Below are positions 24,784-33,142 of a stretch of 64,000 bases of DNA, piece after piece (within the stretch, counting starts at the first letter, position 1; each line of letters starts with the position of its first letter). A program made the translations under genes and the position numbers. The stretch covers positions 248,001 to 312,000 of the forward strand of contig NZ_LVWA01000012.1 of the NCBI RefSeq assembly GCF_001907195.1, in the 5' to 3' direction. This DNA is from Pontibacter flavimaris (GTDB lineage: Bacteria; Bacteroidota; Bacteroidia; Cytophagales; Hymenobacteraceae). The notes below the pieces were generated by a model. The model worked only from the letters and a program-made list of their open reading frames with translations. It was not told the origin of the DNA and did not search any database.

Positions 24784-26643
24784 TTAACGCCGGTCGCTGA
24801 GCAGGGTCCGAGACCTGACCAGGTTCATAAACTCTGCGCGGTAGCCTTCCGCATCCTTGCCTAACGCGCTTTGCGCTAGCTCCAGCACCTGTGCATAGGT
24901 GGCATTCCCCTTAAATTCCGAATCGCGGAGCAGCATGCCGAAGGAAGCTACTGCCGCAGCAAAACGGAAATTGTCCGAGGTCTGCCTTGGCTGCACCGCG
25001 GCTTTACCGGAAACCGTGGTGGTGAGGAGCTGGCTTTTGCTGCCTTCCGGCTCTTTGTAGCGTAGCTTCAGCGTCAGGAGTTCGTCTGTGTCCGTGGCTT
25101 GTTTGTTCATCTGGGCCTGCTGGTACCTGAGTTCATCCACTGTGGCTGTTTTAGTCCCTCTGGCACTAACCGGCACTATCTCGTAGAGGGCTGTGACCGT
25201 GTGGCCGGCGCCTAGCTCTCCGGCATCCTTTTTATCATCGTTAAAATCCTCGCTCTGCAGGGTGCGGTTTTCATAACCAATCAGGCGGTAAGCTTTTACT
25301 TTGGCCGGGTTGAACTCGAGCTGCAGCTTTACATCTTTGGCGATGGTGAACAGGGTGCCGCCAAACTCGTTGATGAACACTTTTTTCGCCTCCAGGATAT
25401 TGTCGATGTAGGCGTAGTTGCCATTGCCTTTGTTGGCCAACTGCTCCATGCGGGAGTCTTTTAAGTTGCCGGTTCCGAAGCCCAGCACGGTCAGAAAGAT
25501 GCCGGATTCGCGCTTCTCCTCGATCAGCCGGTTCAAGGCTCCATCGCTACTCACGCCCACGTTAAAATCGCCGTCGGTGGCCAGGATCACCCGGTTGTTG
25601 CCTCCTTTCAGGAACTGCTCCTGCGCTACCTGGTAGGCCAGGTTAATTCCTGCGCCTCCGGCCGTAGAGCCCCCGGCTTCCAGCTTATCCAGGGCCTGCC
25701 ATATCTTCTCTTTCTGGTTTCCGGACGTAGAGGGCAGCACCAATCCGGCGGCACCGGCGTACACCACAATAGCGACCTTATCCTGCGGGCGCAGCTGGTC
25801 CACGAGCAGGTTGAGCCCGGACTTGAGCAGCGGCAGTTTGTCTGGCGAGGCCATGGAACCCGACACATCCAGCAGAAACACCAGGTTGGAAGGCGGCAGG
25901 TTATATGTTGCAATCTCTTTTCCCTGTAAACCGATGTGCAGCAGCTGGTTCTCTTTGTTCCAGGGACATGCAGAGAGTTCGGTGTACACGGCAAAGGGCG
26001 CCTCACCGGTCGGCTGCGGGTAGTCGTAGGTAAAGTAATTGATCATTTCCTCGATGCGCACGGCATCTACCGGCGGCTTTTGCCCTTGTTGCAGGAAGCG
26101 GCGCACGTTGCTGTAAGCGGCACGGTCCACATCGATGGAGAAGGTGGAAAGCGGCGATTTTTTGGCGTCCTGAAACCTGCTCTCCGGCAGATGGCTGTAA
26201 TTCTCCGTGTTGTGCAGCACCTCCTGATCGTAGACCACATAGCTACTGGTGTGCTTCTGCACCGCTACCCCGGCCGCCACGCCTCTTAGCCGTATACTTT
26301 TACCTTTTCCATACCCGGTCACCACTACCTCTTTTAAATTATGGATGTCGACCTGAAGCTGCACATCCACCACCTGCTTTTTCCCTACCTTCACTTCCTT
26401 GGTCTGGTAGCCGATAAAGCGGAAAACAAGTATGGCCTGCTCACCGCTTACCTGCAGGCTATACTTGCCAAACTGGTCGGTGGCAACGCCCGACTCTGTT
26501 CCTTTTTCAGTGACGGTTACCCCTGGCAGCGGGGCTCCGTTGGCGGCATCGGTGACGGTACCCGTTACAGTAACGGACTGTGCCTGCGCGTGCAGCCCCA
26601 ACATCAGCAGGGCCAGCACCAAGGTGTAGAGTTGTTTTTTCAT
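24784..26643 (-). CDS. VWA-domain protein (YfbK-like) with N-terminal carboxypeptidase-regulatory domain
   Basis: A 619-residue exported protein. The signal peptide (ending LHAQA) is followed by a carboxypeptidase-regulatory-like domain (about 25-110) that ends EVVVTGYGKGK, as in SusC-type receptors. Then come the YfbK-type segment (STFSIDVDRAAYSNVRRFLQQG), a von Willebrand A domain with the metal site DVSGS, and a C-terminal DUF3520-like part. These proteins bind partners through a metal site, but this group's role is unclear. Divergent from the ECF sigma gene at 26740, with related motifs at both starts. Confidence 0.86.
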   Translation of the reverse strand: MKKQLYTLVLALLMLGLHAQAQSVTVTGTVTDAANGAPLPGVTVTEKGTESGVATDQFGKYSLQVSGEQAILVFRFIGYQTKEVKVGKKQVVDVQLQVDIHNLKEVVVTGYGKGKSIRLRGVAAGVAVQKHTSSYVVYDQEVLHNTENYSHLPESRFQDAKKSPLSTFSIDVDRAAYSNVRRFLQQGQKPPVDAVRIEEMINYFTYDYPQPTGEAPFAVYTELSACPWNKENQLLHIGLQGKEIATYNLPPSNLVFLLDVSGSMASPDKLPLLKSGLNLLVDQLRPQDKVAIVVYAGAAGLVLPSTSGNQKEKIWQALDKLEAGGSTAGGAGINLAYQVAQEQFLKGGNNRVILATDGDFNVGVSSDGALNRLIEEKRESGIFLTVLGFGTGNLKDSRMEQLANKGNGNYAYIDNILEAKKVFINEFGGTLFTIAKDVKLQLEFNPAKVKAYRLIGYENRTLQSEDFNDDKKDAGELGAGHTVTALYEIVPVSARGTKTATVDELRYQQAQMNKQATDTDELLTLKLRYKEPEGSKSQLLTTTVSGKAAVQPRQTSDNFRFAAAVASFGMLLRDSEFKGNATYAQVLELAQSALGKDAEGYRAEFMNLVRSRTLLSDRR

Positions 26644-26656
26644 GGCTTTGTGTTTT

Positions 26657-26729
26657 GTTTCCTATAGGATGCAGCCGTCACAGCTTTTCCATAAGCCGGT
26701 CTGAAAAAAATTTAGTTTCTTTAGGAAAC
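26657..26729. promoter_or_regulatory. Divergent control region with mirrored CTWTAGGAAAC elements
   Basis: CTATAGGAAAC on the minus strand (26657-26667) and CTTTAGGAAAC on the plus strand (26719-26729) point outward. They end 13 and 10 bases before the start codons of the VWA and sigma genes. The symmetry suggests a shared promoter or operator element. Confidence 0.4.
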
Positions 26730-26739
26730 GATCCTCCTG

Positions 26740-27339
26740 ATGCTGCCCTTTTTCCTCAAGCTGTTCACCAACGCCAAGTCGCCTTCCCCGGATGCGGAAT
26801 TGCTGCGCCTGTACCGGCAGAGCGGGGACCTGGAACATTTGGGCGAGCTATTTCAACGCCACTCGGAGCTGGTGTACCTGGTTTGCCTCAAGTACCTGAA
26901 GGACGAGGAGGAGAGCAAGGACGCCACGATGCAGCTGTTCGAACACCTGGCAACCGCTTTGCTGCAGCACGAGGTAAGTAATTTTAAAAGCTGGCTCTAC
27001 ACCACCACCAAACACCACTGCCTGATGAAGCTGCGGGCGCAAAAAGGGGCAACAGGCACGTACCAGGGAGATACCTGGCTCCCGCTTATGGAAAACTACG
27101 AGCCGCTGCATCTTACAGAGGCAGAGCAGACCGAGGAGACCGAGCAGCTTTTGCGGAAGGCCCTGCAGCAACTTCCGGTGGAACAGGGTACCTGCATCGA
27201 GCTGTTTTACCTGCAGCAGAAGAGCTATGCCGAGATTGCCGACTTGACGGGCTTTGAACTGTCTAAAGTGAAAAGCTACATCCAGAACGGAAAACGCAAC
27301 CTTAAACTTTACATGGAAAAGCACCATGCTACGCGCTAA
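26740..27339 (+). CDS. RNA polymerase ECF-type sigma factor
   Basis: A 199-residue sigma-70 family protein. Region 2 appears as LGELFQRHSELVYLVCLKYLKDEEESKDATMQLFE with SWLYTTTKHHCLMKLR. Region 4 appears as IELFYLQQKSYAEIADLTGFELSKVKSYIQNGKRNL. It overlaps the next gene by 14 bases, which encodes its presumed membrane anti-sigma. The divergent VWA gene shares its control region and probably its regulon. Confidence 0.87.
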   Translation: MLPFFLKLFTNAKSPSPDAELLRLYRQSGDLEHLGELFQRHSELVYLVCLKYLKDEEESKDATMQLFEHLATALLQHEVSNFKSWLYTTTKHHCLMKLRAQKGATGTYQGDTWLPLMENYEPLHLTEAEQTEETEQLLRKALQQLPVEQGTCIELFYLQQKSYAEIADLTGFELSKVKSYIQNGKRNLKLYMEKHHATR

Positions 27340-28708
27340 GCACCATATACTTTGGCCGGACGGCGACCACCCTTCGCTGGAGCTGCTGCGGCAGTACCAG
27401 CACGGGGACCTGCCTCCTGCCCTGCACCACCAGCTGGAGCGGCACCTGCTGGGCTGTTCCCTCTGCGCAGACGTGCTCGAAGGCATGGCCGCTGCTGACG
27501 TGAAGCAGACCAGTGTTGCCGTTGCCGATATCAACCATCGCATCAGTGCCCGGGTAAAGCAGGGGAAAAAGCGAGTATTGCCTGGGTACTGGCAACGTGC
27601 TGCGGCCATACTTATACTTGCTACCTCGGCTATACTTGTGCTATACTATAACTATACTTCGCAGCAGCCGGGGCTAGAGATGGCACACCAGGAAACCGTC
27701 GTGAAGCCTTCCGCAGCGCCAGCAAGTATACCTCCCCCGCCCTCAGCAGCAGTACCCGATAGCTCTGAAGTAGCTCAGCTACCGGCGGCAAGTATAGCAG
27801 CAGTAGTTCCCGGAAGAAAGTATACTTCCCCGGTTGTAAAACAGGATAAGGAAGAAATGTATAGCCAGGAGATGCTGGCGGAAAACTCCTTGGTGAATGC
27901 GGAAGCTGAGGCTGTTGCCTTGGAAGGCAAGCCAGTTGAACCGGGGTCTTTGGCAGGTTTAAATGATGTCACAGAAAAGCATTCTACAGTACATGACACC
28001 TCTGTTGCCACTTTTCGACAAGAACGGAAGGCTGCCATGGCACTTGAACCGGAGTCTACGGATATTTCCCGGGCGCTGGCAGGCAGAGCGGCGGGAGTAA
28101 CCATCAGAGGGAACAGTACTATAAAGCTTGAAAAAGCGTCCATCCAAAAGCTAATTACCGGACAGGTGCTGTCGCCGGAGGGCGAACCGCTGCCGGGCGT
28201 GGTGGTAGCGCTGAAAGACCAGAGAGCCGCGGTTACCACCGATGCTGCGGGTAAGTATAGCCTGGCCGCGCCGGCAGGGGAGCAAACCTTGCGCTTCAGT
28301 TACATTGGATACGAGACAGCAGAAAGAGCGCTGGCCGGCAAAGATACCTCTGCAGACATTACACTTGCGCCGGACCAACGCGCCCTGAGCGAGGTGGTGG
28401 TGATATCGTATGGCACTGCAGCGGCCCCGAAAACCGAACCGGCAAGGCCTACAGCAGGTATGTACAAGTATAAAAAGTACCTGCGGGAAAACAGCCGACC
28501 CGTGCCGGAGCCGGGCAAGGTAAAAATAGCTTTTACGGTGGCACCGGACGGCAGGCCGCAGCACTTGCGCGTGGTGAAAAGCCTTTGTACAGCCTGCGAT
28601 GCGGAGGCGCTGCGCCTGGTGCAGGAAGGTCCCGCCTGGAAACCTGCCACACAGAATGGTCAGGCAGTACCGCAGGAGGTAAAAATTACGGTACGGTTCA
28701 AAAAATAG
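27326..28708 (+). CDS. Anti-sigma-like membrane protein fused to a TonB C-terminal domain
   Basis: A 460-residue protein with an unusual domain order. A zf-HC2-like anti-sigma domain has the His-x3-Cys-x2-Cys pattern in HLLGCSLCADVLEG (about 45-55). One membrane helix follows at about 92-108, then a long Ala/Pro/Glu-rich linker. Next is a short plug-like piece (ISRALAGRAAGVTIRG) and a carboxypeptidase-regulatory-like domain (about 275-355, ending EVVVISYG). The C-terminal TonB fold is VKIAFTVAPDGRPQHLRVV. It could join ECF sigma control to energy transfer at the outer membrane. Confidence 0.82.
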   Translation: MLRAKHHILWPDGDHPSLELLRQYQHGDLPPALHHQLERHLLGCSLCADVLEGMAAADVKQTSVAVADINHRISARVKQGKKRVLPGYWQRAAAILILATSAILVLYYNYTSQQPGLEMAHQETVVKPSAAPASIPPPPSAAVPDSSEVAQLPAASIAAVVPGRKYTSPVVKQDKEEMYSQEMLAENSLVNAEAEAVALEGKPVEPGSLAGLNDVTEKHSTVHDTSVATFRQERKAAMALEPESTDISRALAGRAAGVTIRGNSTIKLEKASIQKLITGQVLSPEGEPLPGVVVALKDQRAAVTTDAAGKYSLAAPAGEQTLRFSYIGYETAERALAGKDTSADITLAPDQRALSEVVVISYGTAAAPKTEPARPTAGMYKYKKYLRENSRPVPEPGKVKIAFTVAPDGRPQHLRVVKSLCTACDAEALRLVQEGPAWKPATQNGQAVPQEVKITVRFKK

Positions 28709-28742
28709 CCCTTATGCCTGGGCAGGCAGAAGGGCTATTTTA
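28703..28742. terminator. Bidirectional terminator between convergent genes
   Basis: AAAATAGCCCTT (28703-28714) pairs with AAGGGCTATTTT (28731-28742), with an inner TGCCT/AGGCA stem. The upstream gene's stop codon lies inside the left arm, and TATACTT follows the right arm. Confidence 0.85.
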
Positions 28743-28758
28743 TACTTGTGGATACCTC

Positions 28759-29172
28759 TTAGGAGGCAAACACCTCGTCCGGGTTTTTGAAAGCTTTAAA
28801 CTCCAGCGGGTTGCCGCTCAAATCAAGCGCAAACATGGTGCGCTGCTCCCCCACCTGCCCCTCGTAGCGCGTGTGCGCCTTTACCACAAACTTTATAGCA
28901 TGCTGCTGCAGTTTTTGCTGCACCTGCTCAAACTGCTCGTAGGAGAGGATACAGCCAAAGTGCGGCACAGGCACGCTCACGCCGTCCACCTTACCGCAGT
29001 AGTCTAGTTCTGGAATATTGTCCGACACATGGCCCGAAAGCTGGTGCCCAAAAAAGTCGAAGTCGATCCAGTGTTCGCTACTGCGGCCTTCCCGGCAACC
29101 CAATATGTCTACATAAAACTTGCGGGTGGATTCAATGTCTTTTATTTTAAAGGCGTAGTGAAAAGGGTTCAT
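28759..29172 (-). CDS. VOC (glyoxalase/bleomycin-resistance fold) protein
   Basis: A 137-residue protein with two beta-alpha-beta-beta-beta modules. It opens NPFHYAFKIKDIESTRKFYVDILGCREGR and later shows MFALDLSGNPLEFKAF, the second metal-binding edge. The pattern His6, His53 and Glu near 126 could supply metal ligands as in glyoxalase-type dioxygenases or lyases. The reaction is unknown. It is two bases from the stop of the GhrA-like gene and shares its transcript. Confidence 0.85.
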   Translation of the reverse strand: MNPFHYAFKIKDIESTRKFYVDILGCREGRSSEHWIDFDFFGHQLSGHVSDNIPELDYCGKVDGVSVPVPHFGCILSYEQFEQVQQKLQQHAIKFVVKAHTRYEGQVGEQRTMFALDLSGNPLEFKAFKNPDEVFAS

Positions 29173-29174
29173 GC

Positions 29175-30104
29175 TTAGTATCCTTTGGCGCGTGAAACAA
29201 GGTTAAGGGGCTGCTGCCCGTTCTGAATGCGGTCGTAATTCTCCAAAATCTGGTCCACCGCCGACTCCGGGTTGGTAACGCTGGCAATGTGCGGCGTCAC
29301 GTTGATTCTGGGGTGCGCCCAGAACGGATGGCTCTCCGGCAAGGGCTCCTCCCGGAACACGTCCAGGCTGGCGCCCGACAGGTGCCCGGTCTCCAGCATC
29401 TCCAGCAGGTCCTCTTCCACCAGATGCTCGCCCCGGGCCACGTTAATCAGGAAAGCTCCTTTGGGCAGTTTCAGGAAAGTTTCCTTGTTCAGGATGTCGG
29501 TTGTATCCGGGGTAAGCGGAAGCAGGCAGATGAGAATATCAGCGGTGGCCAGAAAAGCATCGAACTCCCCTTGGCCGGCATATACGCCTACCCCTTCCAG
29601 TTGCTTGGCTGAGCTTGCCCAGCCGGTAACCCTGAGCCCGATACTGCTCAGGCGGCGGGCTACCTCGCTGCCGAGCGTGCCGATGCCCATCACGCCCACG
29701 GTTACCTCTGCGTTGCGTTTATACCTGAGCGGCTTCCAGGTTTGGGTTTCTTCGGCGGCCTTGTAGTGGTGCAGGTCCCGCAGGTGGTTGAGCACCAGCG
29801 CCATGGTAAAGTTGGCCATGTCGCTGGTCAGGTTCTCGTCTTTGATGCGCGCAATCTGCACCTGCTCCGGGATGTCGGGGTCTTTGAGGATGTGGTCCAC
29901 GCCGGCTCCGAGCGAGGAGATGCATTTCAGGTTCGGATACTCCCGGAACATTCCCAGCGGGTGGCCCCACGACAAAGCAAAAGTGATCTCTTCGCGCGGC
30001 TGGTCGTCCGGGAAGACGTATAATTCCAGGTCTGGTCTTTTCTTTTTAAGTGCTTTCACCCAGGGGCTCACGTCTCTTCCCTGGCTAACGATCGTAATGG
30101 ACAT
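29175..30104 (-). CDS. Glyoxylate/hydroxypyruvate reductase A-like D-2-hydroxyacid dehydrogenase
   Basis: About 309 residues from MSITIVSQGRDVSPW; a longer frame adds 12 residues without family support. The NAD-binding motif is GVMGIGTLGSEVARRLSSIGLRVTGW. Catalytic residues are visible as Arg in INVARGEHLVEEDLL, Glu in FREEPLPESHPFW and His in NVTPHIASVT. It probably reduces glyoxylate or hydroxypyruvate with NAD(P)H in the cytoplasm; the exact substrate is inferred from GhrA resemblance. Followed directly by the VOC gene. Confidence 0.87.
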   Translation of the reverse strand: MSITIVSQGRDVSPWVKALKKKRPDLELYVFPDDQPREEITFALSWGHPLGMFREYPNLKCISSLGAGVDHILKDPDIPEQVQIARIKDENLTSDMANFTMALVLNHLRDLHHYKAAEETQTWKPLRYKRNAEVTVGVMGIGTLGSEVARRLSSIGLRVTGWASSAKQLEGVGVYAGQGEFDAFLATADILICLLPLTPDTTDILNKETFLKLPKGAFLINVARGEHLVEEDLLEMLETGHLSGASLDVFREEPLPESHPFWAHPRINVTPHIASVTNPESAVDQILENYDRIQNGQQPLNLVSRAKGY

Positions 30105-30232
30105 AGGTAAGGTTAAGGTATCGGCGGCGGCCAACATCATCTGCCGCCACAGTCACTAAGTTACAATCTATACTATTAAAAACCGGCATGCGGGCCTAAA
30201 ATTAAGAAGGGAGAGCCCGACCGGAAAAAAAG

Positions 30233-30266
30233 AGCCTGCCTTAGTGATACCTAAGGCAGGCTTTTC
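30233..30266 (-). terminator. Intrinsic terminator, 12-bp stem
   Basis: AGCCTGCCTTAG (30233-30244) pairs with CTAAGGCAGGCT (30251-30262) over a six-base loop. It is flanked by A7 on one side and T4 on the other, so it can work both ways. It serves the small membrane-protein gene at 30394. Confidence 0.82.
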
Positions 30267-30393
30267 TCTTGTGTCCCGAACAAACATTGTACGTTACTTC
30301 GCAAAGCTTCTACAAGCTTTATTTCAGGCTTGTCACCTGTTCTGTTCCGAAACAAAAGATGTATTCTGCTTATACGCAGCACTTTACAATTTG

Positions 30394-30606
30394 TTATACG
30401 TTCGTATCCTGGTTGTGCTGCCTGCCCAGGTAAATGGCATAGCCAACCAGGCCGGCGGCGGCGGCGAAGAGTAAGTACTGCTGCTCCTTTACCGACAGCC
30501 CTTTGTAAAAGTCCAGTCCTTTGGTAGGTTCCTTGATGATGTCCGCCAGTTGAGAAGGGTTCTGCATAAGGCTCCGCAGCGAGGTATTTGTCAATGAGTT
30601 TTCCAT
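30394..30606 (-). CDS. Small single-helix membrane protein
   Basis: A 70-residue protein: a charged amphipathic N-terminal part (about 1-42), then one membrane helix (YLLFAAAAGLVGYAIYLG, about 44-61) and a short polar tail. I know no family. Support comes from a good start context, a clean composition and a strong terminator 130 bases downstream. Confidence 0.6.
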   Translation of the reverse strand: MENSLTNTSLRSLMQNPSQLADIIKEPTKGLDFYKGLSVKEQQYLLFAAAAGLVGYAIYLGRQHNQDTNV

Positions 30607-30983
30607 GTGTTTCGTAGCTGTTTTTAATGATCTTTTAGTAGATACGTCAGCAATAGTGGATTAGATATACCTGGGGCTGCATGGGCTGGCGGTTAGTGGC
30701 CTTCTACCTGGGTGGAGGATGAACAATCCCTGGTTAATTAGGCTTGATTTATACTTGCCTCGCCGGAAGATGAGCAGCAGGAGCCGGAAAGTGAAAGTAT
30801 AACTCAGGAACTACAGGTCGCTAAAGTATAAAATCCCCTTCGGATTACTTCGTTCCAAGTATAAACTGGTACTTCCGGAAGTAAGATTCGGGAAACTCAC
30901 CAACTAATTACGCCTTATACTTGTTACCTTGAGTGCCCCCGCAAGTATACCCGGGCCGAACATCAACTATAAACCCGCTACCT

Positions 30984-32540
30984 ATGAAGAGCCTTCGCTC
31001 CGACAACTATAAAAAAGAATTTGTAACTGCTTTCTCCGGCGACGAGACCGGCGACCTGACGCCGCGCCAAACACCGGGTGTGCTGTACAGCAAAGCCATC
31101 CCCACCCCTGTGGAGCAGGTAACCCTGCTGGCCTGGTCGGAGGAGTTGGCAGCTGAACTGGGCATCCAAAAACCGGAAGCGCAACAGGAGCTCGATATAC
31201 TGGGTGGAAATTATGTGGCCCCTGCCATGTATCCCTACGCCGCCTGCTATGCCGGGCACCAGTTCGGCAGCTGGGCCGGGCAACTGGGCGATGGCCGCGC
31301 CATTACCCTGGGCGAGTGGCAAACACCCGACGGAAAAACCATGGAGTTGCAGCTGAAGGGCGCCGGGCCTACCCCTTACTCCCGCCGCGCCGACGGCCGC
31401 GCTGTGCTGCGCTCCTCGGTGCGTGAATACCTAATGAGTGAGGCCATGCATTACCTCGGCATCCCGACCACGCGCGCCCTGAGCCTGGTATCCACCGGCG
31501 AGCCCGTGCTGCGCGACATGTTCTACAACGGCAACGCTGCCTATGAGCCCGGCGCCGTGGTGATGCGCGCAGCCCCGAGCTTTCTTCGCTTCGGCAACTT
31601 TGAGCTGCTCAACGCCTGTAAGGAGCACGAGCACCTGCGCCAGCTCGTGGACTGGACCATCAGCCGCTATTACCCGCACCTGGAGGGTGAAGGCAAAGTG
31701 CTTGCCTTCTTTAAGGAAGTGGTGGAGCGAACCGCCAGCCTGATGGTGGAATGGCAGCGCGTGGGTTTTGTGCACGGCGTGATGAACACCGACAACATGT
31801 CTATTCTGGGCCTGACCATAGACTATGGCCCCTACTCCTTCCTGGATGATTACGACCCGGACTTTACGCCCAACACCACCGATTTGCCCGGCCGCCGCTA
31901 CGCCTTTGGCAAGCAGCCAAGTATAGCCTACTGGAACCTGGGCTGCCTGGCCGCTGCGCTGTTGCCTTTGGTGGACAAAGACCAATTGCTTCCGGCGCTG
32001 GAAAGCTATAAGGAAGTATACTGGCGCAAATACTATACTATGATGGGCAATAAGCTGGGGCTGGGTAGGTTTAAGAGCGGCGACACGGATCTGATTGCGC
32101 AGTTCGAGAAAACGCTGGCTGCCTTTAAACCTGACATGACGATCTTCTACCAACTCCTCATCGACCTGCCGTTGTACGTGGGCAGCGCTGCGGAAGCGGC
32201 CGCCTACTTCAAAGAGAGCCTGTATGAGGACCTGAACGAGGAGCAGCAGCAGGCGCTTTATACTTTAGTAACAGCTTACCTGGAGCGGCTCAACACAAAC
32301 ACCATTACCCGCCAGGCTTCGCAGGAGTTGATGCGTAAATCCAACCCGCGGTTTATACTTCGCAACTACCTGCTGCACCAAGCCATTGAGGGGCTGGAGA
32401 AAGGAGATCCGGCCTTGTTCGGGAAACTGCAGCAGGCACTTAAAGAGCCATACTCCAATAAGTATGATGAGTTCTTCGAAACCCGGCCGGGATGGGCTAC
32501 CCAACAGGCGGGCTGCTCTATGTTGTCGTGTAGTTCGTAA
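30984..32540 (+). CDS. selO: Protein adenylyltransferase SelO/YdiU family
   Basis: About 518 residues from MKSLRSDNYKKEF; an upstream frame adds 17 residues across the promoter-like spacer and is less likely. SelO is a pseudokinase-fold enzyme that transfers AMP to protein side chains, linked to redox stress. Family signatures seen are GHQFGSWAGQLGDGRAITLGE, the ion-pair region KGAGPTPYSRRADGRAVLRSS and the metal-binding HGVMNTDNMSILGLTIDYGP. The chain ends GCSMLSCSS, cysteines in place of the selenocysteine-containing tail of eukaryotic SelO. Confidence 0.92.
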   Translation: MKSLRSDNYKKEFVTAFSGDETGDLTPRQTPGVLYSKAIPTPVEQVTLLAWSEELAAELGIQKPEAQQELDILGGNYVAPAMYPYAACYAGHQFGSWAGQLGDGRAITLGEWQTPDGKTMELQLKGAGPTPYSRRADGRAVLRSSVREYLMSEAMHYLGIPTTRALSLVSTGEPVLRDMFYNGNAAYEPGAVVMRAAPSFLRFGNFELLNACKEHEHLRQLVDWTISRYYPHLEGEGKVLAFFKEVVERTASLMVEWQRVGFVHGVMNTDNMSILGLTIDYGPYSFLDDYDPDFTPNTTDLPGRRYAFGKQPSIAYWNLGCLAAALLPLVDKDQLLPALESYKEVYWRKYYTMMGNKLGLGRFKSGDTDLIAQFEKTLAAFKPDMTIFYQLLIDLPLYVGSAAEAAAYFKESLYEDLNEEQQQALYTLVTAYLERLNTNTITRQASQELMRKSNPRFILRNYLLHQAIEGLEKGDPALFGKLQQALKEPYSNKYDEFFETRPGWATQQAGCSMLSCSS

Positions 32541-32567
32541 GGAAAAAAGCGAAGTATAGATCTTATC

Positions 32568-32600
32568 CGCCCTCTCCTAAAACCAGGAGAGGGCGTTTTT
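32568..32600 (+). terminator. Intrinsic terminator after selO
   Basis: CGCCCTCTCCT (32568-32578) pairs with AGGAGAGGGCG (32585-32595) over loop AAAACC and is followed by T5. Confidence 0.88.
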
Positions 32601-32606
32601 ACCAGA

Positions 32607-32680
32607 ACCGGGTCCAACCACCCCTGGCCCCTCCCCCGAAACAAGTTCGGGATCCGAGACTTGGCTAAGGCGGGGAATCT
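32607..32680 (+). repeat. Dispersed spacer repeat (CCGGGYCCAACCACCCC family)
   Basis: Begins CCGGGTCCAACCACCCCT and ends TTGGCTAAGGCGGGGAA. A shorter copy in the opposite orientation lies at 53925-53965, between nuoH and nuoI. The middle here holds CCCGAAACAAGTTCGGGA, a small hairpin repeated at 32840-32860. Confidence 0.7.
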
Positions 32681-32776
32681 GTACTTGCTGTTGCTAAAGT
32701 ATAAGTTGCATTGCCGTGGCCTTCACGCGGATTTAGACAAAAGACTATTTGACAAAGAACAAAAGAGGTAGCGTAT

Positions 32777-32880
32777 AAACCCACCCCAACCCCTCCCGAG
32801 AGGGGAATTCGGGAACGATTACATCCACCTGCCCCTCCCGAAACAAGTTCGGGATCTGCGACTTCAAAGGGGGACTTTGG
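32777..32880 (+). repeat. Second copy of the AAACCCACCCC...CAAAGGGGGACTT repeat block
   Basis: Carries the same ordered pieces as 10706-10820: AAACCCACCCC, TCGGGAACGATTACAT, CCTGCCCC, then TTCAAAGGGGGACTT. An inserted CCCGAAACAAGTTCGGGA hairpin is the difference. Confidence 0.7.
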
Positions 32881-32925
32881 TTCATGTTGCATCAGCAGGA
32901 GCTATCGAATCGGATCCCAGCCTTT

Positions 32926-33078
32926 GGGTTGAGCGCCTATGCGAGTTTTTCCGGTGCCGAACGATAGTGAGGCAGCCCGAGGTACGAGGGCAGGAAAAGC
33001 TCCCAGCGCGATGCCCAAAGGCGAGGCCTCCCGGCCTTGAGGGAGCCAAAGCTGGAATTGAAACAAGCGGGTTGTAAA
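32926..33078 (+). other. Unexplained structured GC-rich stretch
   Basis: Pairs such as GCCC/GGGC (around 32975-32992) and CTCCC/GGGAG (around 33028-33046) are dense here, and the base composition differs from the AT-rich DNA that follows. A 66-codon frame covers it but shows no protein features. It may be a structured RNA or an eroded mobile-element fragment. Confidence 0.35.
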
Positions 33079-33142
33079 GCCAAGAATGAACAGTGGCTAG
33101 AAAGGATAGCTTATATCAAGTGGAAGGAAGCGGGGGCTATGC

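Noticed and set aside
32877..33077. 66-codon plus-strand frame over the structured GC-rich stretch
   Set aside because: No protein-like features and it spans hairpins; better treated as non-coding.
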